Part shown: positions 10,262-22,127 of the stretch, one piece after another
Numbering within the stretch: the first letter of the stretch is position 1
How the letters are laid out: every line of letters starts with the position of its first letter
NCBI GenBank assembly: GCA_037367355.1
Contig: CM074703.1
Location: 124,001 to 188,000 of the forward strand
DNA: 64,000 nt
Reading direction: 5' to 3'
DNA from: Neoscytalidium dimidiatum
Taxonomy: Eukaryota > Ascomycota > Dothideomycetes > Botryosphaeriales > Botryosphaeriaceae
The notes under the pieces: generated by a model
What the model was told of the DNA's origin: nothing
The model's input: only the letters and a program-made list of their open reading frames with translations
Database searches by the model: none
Program-made: the position numbers and the translations under genes

Positions 10262-12222
10262 GGTCCTGTCTTGCAGTATGGGGCTACTAATGCTCGGCCT
10301 CGAAAGACATTAAATACAAGAACAATACGCTCACAGCAATGGCCATAGAAATTCTGTGAACGGAGGAGAAACCGAGGCCGTGAGCATAAGGACTGTCTGA
10401 AACACGCTCACACCACGGCAAATCCCACAGGAATTTCCACTGGTTAGTCTACTGCGCACAGACCAAAGTACGTACTGTTTACATCGGTCTGGGAGTGTTG
10501 TACGCAGTCTTTGAAGGGCAGCCAGTCGTTTCTCACCCCCGACTTGAAGGCTGTGGACCTCGATGGATATGAAAAGACATTGCAATACCGAAGCGGCACG
10601 GCTGCTCTTCGCAGATAGAACTTATGTAAATTGTACACTACCATTGTAATGGATGAAGCGATGGGCGAGCTGCGCCGTCGTACCGAAAACGCAAAGTTCT
10701 CGCTAAACACCATCTGCTTTGGTTTAGGCCTCTGTAGGGCGAGCAACATGTGGGAGTCCCGTACCTTGGATCTGACCAGTGAGGCGATTCGCCAGCTTGT
10801 TGGCTATGGCCACTCTCGCGAGCTTAATGGCCCCGACCCACTCGCCCCGCGTCAGGCCAGTCGAGCTACCCAATCATAAGATTACGACCCCCCACACACA
10901 GGGTTTTCCCCCAGTCCGTACGACTACTGGCAATTGCCGCTGATGGGCTGAAGGTTAAAAACTGACACGAGGGACAATGGCTTTTATTTTCTCGATCACG
11001 CACATATGCAAGATCATGCTTGGAGATGAGGTAGGCTCGGAGAGTTCTCCGCGTATTGCCACAAGTCATATACAATACTTGGTTCAGCGAGAAAAGTATT
11101 CAGAGGCTCAATACGCGGCTGAACCCCGGGGGGGTTCGGCAGACAATGCCCAAGCTATTCCCCGCATCTAGATAAAGGTACACACTAGCACGGCAGCTAT
11201 CAGAATATGATCCAGTAGAAAGTCCCGATCTACGAGCTGTGGGGCCCGTATTGTTCGGCAACCCGATAAAGCAAAGCGGAGGCGCTGCCTAGCATATCTT
11301 GGCAGCCTTCGACGTTTCTCGGTTGCGATAGTGCGAGCAGCACAGCCCGCCACATGAAAGTTCTGGAACGCTCTAAGACCGAGTAGGAACCGATTCGCAG
11401 AAAAGGCAACGATCGCTCGGAAGCCTCTGGCGGCACAAGCTCTCCTGCGCTCGGGATCCGAACGGCAAGTCAGGCGGCCGGCGCTCCGGTGAGCTTGTGA
11501 AGCACAGCAACACCGCCGTGATCACGATCGCTTCGATACAAGTGATCGGTGATAGGCCAACTCAGCCGTTTACGCTCCATGACAAGCTTATTCTATAAAA
11601 GTGTGTTCGCGAGCGAGAAAACCACAGAAGTAGTCGCCGACTAAGGTGTAGTTACCAATACTTGGCATTGCAAGGAAACAGAGCCTCGTTCATGTACGGC
11701 AAAACTTCTTGTTCCCTTTTCGGGACTAGTTTAAAAAGAGCGGGGGACTGCTGCCTCAGCAATGTCTACAAATTCACGTACCTCGCTTGAGCAGCAGCGA
11801 GGGCTTTTCAGCCAACAACAGACAATCGAACATGCCTAGAAAGATGCAGCGGGTGGCCGCGCACTACCAGTCGCATCAGTGGAACTTCCTGAATAGGAAT
11901 TTAACAGGACGATTGTTCCTTATTTCTAGTCATGGGCCGTTTAGAGGACCAGATTTCCCACGGGTCTCCCGGAAAGCGACTCGCGGGATGTTGCCGGCAT
12001 CATCCTTTCGGCCCGCACCCGTACAGAAGGTTCAACGTACACGCAAGACACCACGCCATCTCATCGGATGAAATTGACTCAAATAACAGAGCGAGGCTGT
12101 TTCTCCCCGAACTCGCTCTCTCTATTCGCATGTTGGAGACGCAAGATAAGCCACCGTCGCGGCAGCGAACACAAAATCTTCTTTCCCACTAGAAGGAACG
12201 CGCGTCATCCCAAACCCAACCT
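10262..12222. other. 2-kb intergenic between the regulator and the FAD oxidase
   Basis: No intact gene is seen on either strand. It contains the promoter of the Zn2Cys6 gene (CCGAA elements near 10586 and 10683), an inverted repeat with arms GAACCCC at 11121-11127 and GGGGTTC at 11131-11137, and short open stretches at 11168-11436 (minus) with no recognisable domain. Confidence 0.5.
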
Positions 12223-14148
12223 CTACAAGTTCTCGACAGGCAGCTTCTGCCCACCAGGAACCAGGCTTTGAAACACGCCCGTGGGATCGTAACGAGCTGC
12301 GATGCTCTTTAACTTCGCAACGTTCTCGGCCCCGTAGCTGGCAATTGCCGGCTGGTTCCAGCCTGAGTAAGTGAGCATACTACCAGTATCCACGTTATTG
12401 GCGTCAGCTAATCATGTTACAGTGGAAACACTTCAAAGGGAAAGATCATAAGGAAGAGCGAGGACAGGAAAAACTGACATGTAGGGATGCAACAGTCCGC
12501 GGCTGGCAGCAAGCTCCTGCTGAGATTTGACAAATTCGGCATGGGCGGGAAGTACGCGTTCCGCATCTTCCCGATTCTTGAATGTCACGGCATAGTAGAT
12601 GACTGGAAGTGAGATTGGTAAGTTTGTTCGCCCAACAAGCGTACGCGACGCATGGGAGAGAGCTTACTTCCGAGGGTTCTGTTGTCGGCACCGGCGTCCA
12701 GTCCGAGAGCGTTCGTTCCCTTCCCGATGCCTTCTGTGATTTGGCGCGGTGTGATCGGCATATTGTCATGCAGACCGTAGAGGCCTTCAACGTCACGGAA
12801 TTGCTGTAGCCATACGCGGTAGTTCCACCAAAGATCCTGGTAGAGCTGGCTGTCAGCATAAACCGTAAAGACGCGTTGTTCCTGGCTACACATTCTGCAT
12901 CAGTAGAGGGCGCTATGACGTGAGAAAAGACTTGAAGGAAAATTCATTTGAAAGCACGATTATTTGGGTGTCCTCTGATCGAGATGAAGAAACCAGAAAA
13001 AAGGGCCGGAGAGGATACGTACACATTTCCGTCAGTGACGGCGGCATGCAACTCACTGGCCAAGTCACTATATGTCCTCCTCTTCAGCGTAGTATCCGTA
13101 TAGTTGACCTCGATCCAGGGCCTCAGGATGTCCGGTAACTCATCAACAGCGCGATTGTAGACAACCGGTGTAAGGCCTATCGTTTCGTTTGTAGAACCAT
13201 TGTACCCGAACTGCGGGATTACGTGGGTATGAACGTCCTCAATGGCCTGTCGCACGTGGTAGTCGTAGACGACATCGACGACCTTTTCAAGCGAAGCCTC
13301 CGGGTAGAACACGAATCCGCCGTATATGGCGCCCTCGGTCTCTACGGTACGCAGGTGGAAGTGTGTCACTACACCAAAGTTGTTATTACCACCTTTAAGA
13401 GCCCAAAACAGGTCTGTGTTGTGACTGGCGTTTGCGTTCACGGCTGTACCGTTTGCCAGAACAACCTCGTAGTTGATTATGTTGTCGACTGCCAGACCTT
13501 CACTGTTGCTGAGGTACGATATACCCGCGCCGACTGCCAGGCCCATGCCAATTCTACCGAACCGGCCAATAACAGCCGTGCGGTTATGTGGATCCAGCGC
13601 ACGGTACACGTCGACCAGCTTTGCACCTGCACCTACTCTGATGTAGTAGTCATCTTCCAGGTAGACATCAGTTCCGTTGATCAATTCTAAGGCAAGCAGG
13701 ATGCCGTCGTCTATGTTGGCGGCTTGTGGAATGGCACTGTGGCCGCCGCCCTTGATGGCGAACTTGCATTCGTTTTGTGAAAACAGTGCCACAGCCCCTG
13801 CTACCTTTTGGCCCGAGCCGGGCAAGAACACACACGAGGGATTGCGGACTTCGGTCAGGGCTGCCCGTATCATGAGCGTGGTCTACTCTCGACCGAGACT
13901 CGACGGTACCGGGACACTCACACCAGAAATCCTGGTTCTCGGTAGTCCAGGTCGATGTGTTCCGCGCGAAAACATCGCCGGGATAGCGCTGCGCGAGCAG
14001 GGTGCACTACAAACAGGAGTTCCATTACTCTTTTAGTATTGCCACATTTATACGTGGATCCGCTTACGCATTCTTGATTTGAAAAGGCTCTTGCGAGAGG
14101 CGCAGTAGCGCCGAGTACAATGCCGAATAAGGAAAAGATGAACTGCAT
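12223..14148 (-). CDS. Secreted berberine-bridge-type FAD-linked oxidase, 6 exons
   Basis: Flavoprotein oxidase (BBE/6-hydroxynicotine-oxidase-like). Exons in coding order: 14068-14148, 13922-14006, 13023-13860, 12668-12894, 12479-12602, 12223-12379; 1,512 nt, 503 residues. The N-terminus MQFIFSLFGIVLGATAPLARA reads as a signal peptide. Seen: FW-S with PSCVFLP, the FAD-attachment loop KGGGHS with His at about 96, VGAGISYLSNSEGLAVDN, NNNFGVVTHFHL, and the substrate/BBE end YSGWNQPAIASYG, RYDPTGVFQ, LVPGGQKL. Many NxS/T sites fit secretion. The Cys that forms a second flavin bond in bicovalent members is not seen at its expected place (SEGLAVDN), so single attachment through His is likely. The last intron uses a weak donor, GTCAGT. 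Such oxidases close rings or oxidise alcohols in fungal clusters; the substrate here is unknown. Confidence 0.88.
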
Positions 14149-16550
14149 GTTGGCACTTCTGCAAGGCACCGTGCCGGTGAAACGGAGTCTGTAAAGTTTC
14201 AAGATGGAAATCGGGGCGAGAACCCTTGAAGTCGGTTCTGGCACGCTCCATAGAATTTAAGTTGCTTCAGGTCGTGCAAAGGCTTTTCCGCAGGGAAATG
14301 CCGGTTATGCGTATGTCTCCCCGCCCTTGGCGCCACCGGGCGCTGCTTTTATTCCTCCGAACTATACTCTAGTATTACGGCAGTTATATTTAACCGGAAC
14401 TTTATCTATACGTGCTCTTGGCTGCGTTCACGTCATTCGAACTGACAAAGGGCGCCCTCTAAGTGTATCTTGCATCAACAACTCACCTCAAATCGGGCCG
14501 CCCAAGCTTGTTGCACGGCTGGAGTAATTGTCGCCTGCTAGTAAAATAAATGTGATCATATCAGCAATTGATCCTGGACAGCTAGCAGGCTTCATTTTTC
14601 CCGCTTCCCGGCGGTTCCGGCAAACGAGTCAGGTTGGCGTCGTGTCCGTCAGGGGGCCTCACGACGGGTACGGGACGGGTCGGATAGTGCCCTTTGCTTG
14701 AATCAACTACGCTGGACGCTACATAAGTTCTACGTAGTCGCCAATATCCTAGATGACAACGGTTGACTGCAGTGACTGCTGAGTCGAACCATTGTCACTG
14801 CCCGGTAGCTTAGAGAAAACTGAGGTAAATGGGAGATTTCGCTACCGCTTCGTGAAACAGATGTATCATTTATTTGAAGGCATGATGGGAGACATAATGA
14901 CTAGCATGAAGAGAATAGTAGAACCAGAGGGGTCGTCATGTTCTGATTTTCATTTTAACATACGCTGTGCGCCCTGTGGTTGATGAGCAAGGAACGCGAA
15001 TTAGTGATCAGGAAAAACCCGCTTACATCAAGAAATATGCGTCATCTACTTGATGATTCTCTGATTGACTTTTGGGAAATCTGTTTTCTGAATTGTTGTG
15101 CCGCGGAGAGCCAGAGGGCTGAGGGCGATCCCGTAAGGTAAGGGGCGAGTGATTCGAATCGGCAATGACTTCGTTCTTCCCATGTGGCATAGAGATGAAA
15201 CTACTTATTCGTATGTCATGGGACAGACACTTCAGCCGCACGCGGAGTATCTTGGATCATACGAGGTCCTCTCGTGGACTGCGATGGCAAATGGCGACTT
15301 GCGCAACACATGACGAGTTACCAGAGCTTACTCATATCTCAAAATTTCAATCCAAGCATATAGTAGTATATTTGCTTTGCTGCAAGCTAGATTAGTACCA
15401 TAAGTAGAGGTAAGACTCATCACGAACTTGCAAAACATGTGGTAGCTGTGCCTCCTCGCCATGTAAAAGCGAAATGTTCATTTCTCTTACATCCGAATAG
15501 GCTACAATTTTATTTACATGATTCCAGAATTCTGAGGCGTGTAAAGTTAGGCATTTACGTATGAGAACCGTCTTGACCGGGGAGAGCAACCCGCGAATAC
15601 GTGTTGTCCAACCACGTAATTGGTGCACCAAATCGGTACAATAGTTAACGGGATGGAATATTGTGTATTCTTGAGCATTGGATAAGTCGTCTCATGACTC
15701 ATTTGTCCCGCTTCTCACTATTCAGCCAGTGAGATACATATCAGCGAGGTAAATCCGTACAGCACTTTAGAGCTTGGCCTCTCAGCCAATCTGCCTTAGC
15801 CGTATTCGAGTGCGCCGTCCGAGCTGTTCGAACAATGACACCTGCGTGAATCCTTAAATGAGATATTAAAGTCTCTCAAAACACTGATGACGATGGTCTC
15901 AAACGCCTCAAGTTCAGCATGCTGAAATGCATATCTTGAACTATGCACAGTATCACGTCACTTTTCATCATCGTGGCCGCAGTCGGATCTGGGATCAGAG
16001 TATCTTTGAAACATTCAGAAGAAAACCCCAGACACAAATTCAATCAACACGAGGCCCAATGAAATCTCTCCATATTCAGTGCTTGCAGCAGCGAACTACA
16101 CTGACAAGAGCGGATATGAACATTCACGAGTCTACTTCGGAGACGGCTCACAACACATTTTCGCGCAGATTTCGACATATCAGTAAGCAAATGGAATACC
16201 TCTCGGGTGTATATGCCGTATATTGGGCCTATAGTAGCCCCTAAGAACGGAACACCAATCGCCGTAATAAATTGTTTTCTTGCGGATAACAACGTAAGTG
16301 TCAGCCTCCCATAATACGCTATCGTGAAAAAGAGCACTTGTACCCTGCATCCGAGCAGAATGCAGACTTCCACTTGAAGTTTGTTGGCAGGGATCAAGTA
16401 ATACGAGGTATCTGTACCAACGAGCAGGATGGCGGATGGAAAACGCACGAGACAGACGGGACGGTTGCTGCATCAAACAACTCGGCTCTCGCGGTGTAAA
16501 TACCAGGATGTCAAAAGCGCCTAGTAACTGGAAATACTGATATTCTCTGC
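14149..16550. other. Gene-poor, AT-richer stretch right of the cluster
   Basis: No gene is supported. Base composition is visibly more AT-rich than the genes on either side, and stops are frequent in all frames. The first about 200 bp hold the oxidase promoter, with a CCGAA near 14357. A minus-strand open stretch at 16044-16448 is hydrophobic but matches no family I recognise. Confidence 0.5.
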
Positions 16551-16559
16551 CTTCCAAGG

Positions 16560-17260
16560 AGACAGCGGCTTCACAGCCACGCTCCGCAGTCCTACAAGTT
16601 TCGATGTCGGCACGTTCATCTCGAGCGCGCCCCCGACGGACGGTTCGTCTTTTGCAGTTGTCCTAATCCACCGGATGAAAGAATTCCAGGCGACCCTCCA
16701 TTCAGCAGCCCCAACGTGGCGATCTACTATCGGTGATCGTCTCAAGTCAGTCTATGTGAGCGCTGCGAGGAACTGGCCAGGATCGGAATCATCACGTAAG
16801 TTATAACAAGCAAGCGGAATGACTTATACCTACTAATCACAAGGAAGTCTTCTTCAGCCAATGAATCATTGCAACGCGGAAGCACGCTAGCAGCAGTGTC
16901 GCAGTTCATCAGAGAAACCCCTACATCCAAATCCTAAACAGCACAACTCTCCCGACGTGGAGCTGACCTACTACGCCGGCAATGCCATTGCACGGAGACT
17001 CGGCGACGCTGTTAAATCTATGGGCAACCTTCGCCACCAATTCTTGCCCGTTTCTGCCACGCAAGCTGGAAAGATACAAACGTTCGTCGCTAGGAGTAAT
17101 GGGCCCGAGCTTGCTGAATGGAATCATAAACGCGGATCTGCGACTGAATGTGAGGGGCCTGTTGCCGTTCTTTTGGGGATTCTTAAATCTTTCACTATCT
17201 GCTCTGTGTATCCGGTATCTGTGGCCCGCACAGACAAGCATAATTAGTCCCATATCTCAA
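16560..17260 (+). pseudogene. Possible decayed gene, family not recognised
   Basis: Plus-strand fragments look protein-like but are in different frames: about 16560-16790 (with SPTSFDVGTFISSAPP and TIGDRLKSVYVSAARN), about 16856-16935 (QRGSTLAAVSQFIRETP), and about 16960-17260, where one frame reads a hydrophobic SLGVMGPSLLNGIINADLR followed by LLPFFWGFLNLSLSAL. Stops and shifts separate them, and no start or clean splice pattern was found. It could be a relic or chance; it lies in the AT-richer zone between the cluster and the trehalose synthase gene. Confidence 0.2.
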
Positions 17261-17843
17261 TAGATGGAGTAGCGAGTCGTGAAGGATCAGTGATGTCAAT
17301 ACTGGACCCTGGCACCAGTCATATTGTTCCTAGCCCGTGACAATGTCGCAAGGCATGGGTCCCAAAGACCAGCTTATGGTTTAGGAGCCACAGCTGCAAG
17401 ACATCCGTAAGCCTGAAACAGAAGATATGATGAATGAGCCTTGTGCTTATTAATTGGACAGGAGCTACTCCATATACCCTGAAAGACTCGTAGGGAATTG
17501 CGTGCCGTTGTACTTTTGGTAGCTTAATTAGTGAAAAGCGGCTTCCCCCTCTTCCCTCTGAACTGCACTTTGAACAATTGACCTGCGCAAAGAATAGAAG
17601 TGAATATCATCCCCTTTATCCGTAATCTTTATCTGGCGAGTCACTCTCTCAACTCATCATGGCCTGTAAAGAAATTCTCCACAACAAAAACGCAAAGGAA
17701 TGACTCACCCAAGACGCGAACCGAAAACTCCATGCTCACTCCGAGAACTATTGCCATCGTCATCATCATATCCCAATTCGCACGTGCGTGTACTCAAAGG
17801 GGCACTCCAGACCAGCCCACCAGCTACCAAATCAAGCAATCAA
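17261..17843. other. Intergenic 3' of the trehalose synthase
   Basis: No gene is seen. The right part probably holds the 3' untranslated region of the minus-strand trehalose synthase. Confidence 0.4.
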
Positions 17844-20114
17844 TCAATCTTTCAACTCCAACTCCTTCTTCCTCGGCAACCTCGTCTCCCCCTCCACGTA
17901 CGGCAACCCGGCCTCCTCTCTCGCCATATCATTGATCCACCTGGAGTCGGGCAGCAACTTCTTCCCCTGCGCCAGGCTATCCGCCATGTACAGCCACGCC
18001 AGCGCATTTCCCACCGTGCTCACCTCATCGCTAACATGGCTGGCGGCAAACTTGGACATCTTCTCGTAGAGCTCCTGGTCCGAAAACAGCTCGTACAGGT
18101 GCTTAGCGACGGCCTTGTAGTCGGAGGGCTCCACGAGGAAGCCGGACTTCCGGTCCTGGACCTGCAGGGGGATGCCGCCGGCCTTGGTGGCGATGATGGG
18201 GATGCCCTTGTGGACGGCCTCGGAGACCTTGACCTCGAATCCCTCGCGGGTGGAGAGCTGCAGGGCGACCTTGGCGTTGGACATGAGGGCGTTGAGCTGC
18301 TGGTCGCTGGGGCCGAGGCGCATGACGACGATGTCGGCGGCGATGTCGCTGTAGCGCTCCTCCAGCAGCGAGAGCGTCTGGTCCAGCACGATGGAGCCGT
18401 CCGGGTCGTCGACGGCGCCGTGGCCGGCGATGACCAGCTGCGGCGTCTTCTCGCGCGGCCAGTCCTTCAGGTAGTGCCGGCGCAGCTCGGCGTACGAGGC
18501 CAGCACGTCCGGGATGCCCTTGGCCGGGTCGAAGCGCGCGATCTGCACGACGTACTGGCGGTGCGGGAAGTCGAGGCGGTTCATGCGCTGGCGGAAGGCC
18601 TCGGTGCTGAGCTCGTGGAAGTAGTACTTGGTGACGAACGGGTTCATGTCCTTGTTGAGGCCGTCCAGCCAGTCCGTCGTCGCCGGCAGGTAGCCGACCT
18701 TCTTGAAGTCGACGCACTTGGGCACGAATTCACGGACGGGGTGGCTGATGAACAGGTCGGCCTGCTTGACGTGGTTCCAGACCCAGTCCCAGACCTCTGA
18801 GGTCGGCGTTCCGGCCTGATCCGCAAGGTCCGAGCGCACCTGGATGTGACTGCGGAATATTACTGGCCGGTCTGGATCCACCCTCTTGGAGATCTCGACC
18901 AGCGCAGGCATCTGGGGGTCGTCCACGACGATGACATCAGCTCCTCCCTGGGAGCGGGGCGCCAGAGGCCCTCCAGACTTGAGCCAGAACCGGTCCGCGT
19001 TGCCCTGGCACCATTCGTCAAGAGTTTCCTTCATGTCGGCGGTGAGGCGGTCGTCCGGATGCGCGACACCTTGCAGAATGTTGTGGTTCGTTTTGGTGAT
19101 GCGGAAAACCTCGGGCTTAGGCTTCGGCACGTACCAACGGGCGTCAACCCCGACGAGGCGGAAGAACCGGATTAGAGCGTGCCGCATGAGAGCAACCCCA
19201 CCCCCCTGAGGGGTGCTGTTGAAGAAGGCGATCTTGGTCCTGTTCTTCTTGATGGAGTCAACGTACTTCATAGTGGCGTCCCAAGTCCGCTTCCCGACCG
19301 TATCAGGGTACTGATCCAGACGAGTGATCTGAGCATGACCTCGGGAATCAACTTCCACCATGTTCTTGTAGCCAACCTGGACCCTCGGCTGGAGGTTAGG
19401 GCCGAAGAACATCAGCGATTTCCTGGCCATGGAGTCGGCCTCCTCGTCGATGGTGACCTCGTCGACTGGCTCACCATTGGGGTTTTCCAGGCCGTGTTCA
19501 AATACCATAGGAACAATGTCCAGCTCCCACCAAAGACGTGAGGGTAGCTGTGGGCTCAACCTCAGAAGCGTCTTGGTAATACCAGCGCCCACGAATTTGT
19601 AGTGGTGCTCCGTCTGGTAGTCGTGAATTTTCGAGATGAAAAAGTCGGCTAGAACCTTCTCTCTTTCTTCTTCACTCAATGGGAGAGCTGGGGTCTGGGC
19701 TCGAGATGCGTATGGCGTGTCGCCGCCGCTGGAGCCGTTACTCTCACTCTTGTCACCAAGGACGATGACGGCGAAGTCGATGCTGTAAGTGCCATCATGA
19801 GAGGCAATGCCGATTTCAATCAGACCCTTGCGGTCCTCCTTCGCGGCAAGGCCGATATAGAGAGTCTGGGACTCTGTGAGATGCGAGAGCTGCAGACGGG
19901 CGGGTGAATTTCAACTCACAGTGAGTGCGACTCCGAAATCGCCCTTTTCTTGAGCTTTTCCAAGTCTTTCGAGGTGCTTGGTAGCGCCCTTGGCCTCAAA
20001 GCGATGGCGCACTTTCGTTGCTGCATGAGCGGCGGTTGCACCAGCCCATGTCGCGCGGCGGTTGTGCTGCCGGATAGGAATAGGAATGTCGGTCGGACGG
20101 AGTGTGTCAGGCAT
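17844..20114 (-). CDS. ccg-9: Trehalose synthase, GT4 family (clock-controlled CCG-9 type)
   Basis: Cytosolic retaining glycosyltransferase that joins a glucosyl donor and glucose to form trehalose, a stress and storage sugar. Exon 1 is 19920-20114 and exon 2 is 17844-19865, with a 54-nt intron (19866-19919; GTGAGT to CCCAG); 738 residues in total, close to Neurospora CCG-9 and basidiomycete trehalose synthases. Reading through exon 1 meets a TGA just after the donor, so the intron is required; a nearer acceptor would leave only 30 nt and was rejected. Seen: an N-terminal family-specific domain (EIGIASHDGTYSIDF), IFRSHIQVRSD, the donor-site segment VQIARFDPAKGIPDV, and the GT4 EGFEVKVSEAVHKG (E-x7-E) loop followed by PIIATKAGGIP. 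It is divergently placed from the Tup1 gene across 2 kb. In Neurospora the orthologue is clock controlled; regulation here is unknown. Confidence 0.92.
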
Positions 20115-22127
20115 GGAAGCAAGGGAAGATGGTCAAGCAGATTGTACGGAGAGGCTTGTGTGGTGAGGGGTGCGGCCTAGGGCGGAGCAGAGCTTATAAA
20201 GAGCGGGCGACACGTGTGAAGCAATTGCTGGCGAAATGCAGACGATGGGAAGGAGGCGGCGGATTGGGGCGCAACGGATGCAAGGGCTCTGGGAAGGGGG
20301 GGGGTCACCCTACGTGGCTGTGGCAGTGAGAGAAGCGCGTGACAGACGCCGACACAGTGGCAGAGGTCGATAGAAGATAAAGGCCAAAGCGTGGGATACT
20401 CGAGGCTAATCAAATTTCTATAGGCCAGTGAGGGAACACAAAACACGAAGTCACCATGACGTCGGCTGATAGGTTCCTGGGGAAGGCCGCTGGGCCCTCG
20501 CGATCGCAGCCAGGATCCAGGCGGAATCTGCGGAACGCACATGGAGCCCCAGCTGAGCTACGATCACCGACTGCGTACGTGGCCGCCCCGGCGAAGCCCA
20601 GCGGCTTTCAAGCGAGTGAGGCTGGACGGCAGCGAGAAGGCTTCGATGCCGTCAGGGGACCTCAGGCCGCCTCGAACCACGGTCAGCGTCGCCGCCCTGT
20701 GCTGGCGAGTTTGAGCTTGTCCGGGCGGTATAGCTGGCAGGGACCGGCTGGTCGCCACCGCCGTTTGGAATGACTGGGCGCATCCTTTCCTGCGCCCGAC
20801 AAGAGAGGGCTGCTGTGAGATGCAGACGCTGTGCCGCGACAGCAACAGCAACTGGCGACCTAGGCCACTTGCGACCTCGCACATCACATCGGCAGGCAGC
20901 CGCTGGTGGTGCGACGGCGCGGTAGGCGACACACATCTGGGGTTGTGCAGCGCCGCCGCGGCGGGCTCCACTGTCTCAGGGCCTCTCTCATCGACCAGGC
21001 GTGCAAGGCCCTGTTTGGGCGGAGCGGAGGTTTGGTGTTTCGCAGCAAATGGAACGGAGGGTGTGTCTGCCCAACAGTCGGCCTACTGAGCCACACCACC
21101 AGCCCTCGTGCGAGCATCGGCTGTTATGGCGAGCCAAACCAGGGTTCGGCACGCGTTCGAGGGCGCGCCTAAATGCAGTCATGCTGTTGAGCACCGCTGG
21201 GCCAGCGCCCTGGGCCGCTGGCATTAACGTCAGCACAGCAGCCTCCCCGAGTCGGGCACTCGGTCCGCAAGGCATCGTCGCAAGTGGCGGATGGGATGGA
21301 GCGTGTGCCGTCCAGCCGCGGCTGCAGCGCCCGTCTGCGGCGCTCGGCCGCGGTCGATCGTGCTGCAGTTCGCGAGCTGATCGGCTCGGTGGTGGGATGC
21401 TTCGTCTTCGAGGAGCTTGCTGAGTGCTGAAATGCTTGCTGCACTTGCTTGAGCGTGCTCGGGGCAGCCGCGCCCGCAGCTGCCCCGAGCGCGGCGGGCG
21501 GAGCGGATGCTGGGCGGCGGTTGGCAGTGGCTGCCCGCTGGGGCGTTGCCCGCTGGCCGCTGGCCGCTGGGGGCTTCTCGCGGACGGAACTGGCAGCCAG
21601 GGCTGCTTGGCGCTCGCCGCGCATGGGAGGGCACGCTAGCGGGAGCGCTAACTGCAAGCGATCTAACATGACCCGCCTGGCAAGCACGACCCGCTGCAAG
21701 TGTCCGGGCGCTATTCTCCAGCCTCTGCGCTTTGCTGGCCGCCAGCCTGTGTCGTCTCCTCTCCTCTCCCCAAATCCATCCACGCTCTCGCAGACGCCAA
21801 CTCCCGCATCTCCTCCATCCAACCCCCATCGACCTCCTCTTCCGTCCAAGCCCCCGACCACCTCCCCCCTCCTGCGCGAGTCGCCGGAGCAACCACCGAC
21901 GAGCCTGCTTGCGAGCAGAGGTCAGCCCTGCGCCGCGACTGTGCTGAAATCTCCGCCCAACGGTCGAGCGCTGCACCTCGCGCACCCTCCGAGCTTCCCG
22001 CACTTCGCCTCCGCCTCATTGGCCTCGCGCCCGCGAATTCTCGCCGCAGACCCCCTCCACCACTCCCTACTGCCGAGTCGCATAGCTGTCTGGCAGCGAG
22101 GCGCGTACCGCCAACCCCACGCCCATC
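20115..22127. promoter_or_regulatory. 2-kb divergent intergenic between trehalose synthase and tup1
   Basis: No gene is seen. It carries the promoters of two divergent genes. A G-run at 20296-20305 contains AGGGG, the stress-response element core, on the trehalose synthase side; a link to stress induction is inference. The part at 20,500-22,000 is GC-rich with several long open frames on both strands that lack domain content and look like composition artefacts. A C-rich leader (about 21,740-22,120) precedes the tup1 ATG. Confidence 0.5.

Noticed and set aside
13861..13921. Frameshift or pseudogene reading of the BBE oxidase between exons 2 and 3
   Set aside because: Nearby acceptors break frame, but GTGAGT to GGGCAG restores FW-S-LTEV with the family spacing, so the gene is intact.
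17700..18800. Plus-strand open frame of 366 codons
   Set aside because: Antisense shadow of the well-supported trehalose synthase coding sequence.
19866..19919. A 30-nt intron in the trehalose synthase gene ending at 19890
   Set aside because: Below the workable intron size; an acceptor 24 nt further on gives a 54-nt intron and a cleaner join.
21230..22003. Long open frames on both strands upstream of tup1
   Set aside because: They mirror one another in a GC-rich promoter and encode low-complexity peptides.
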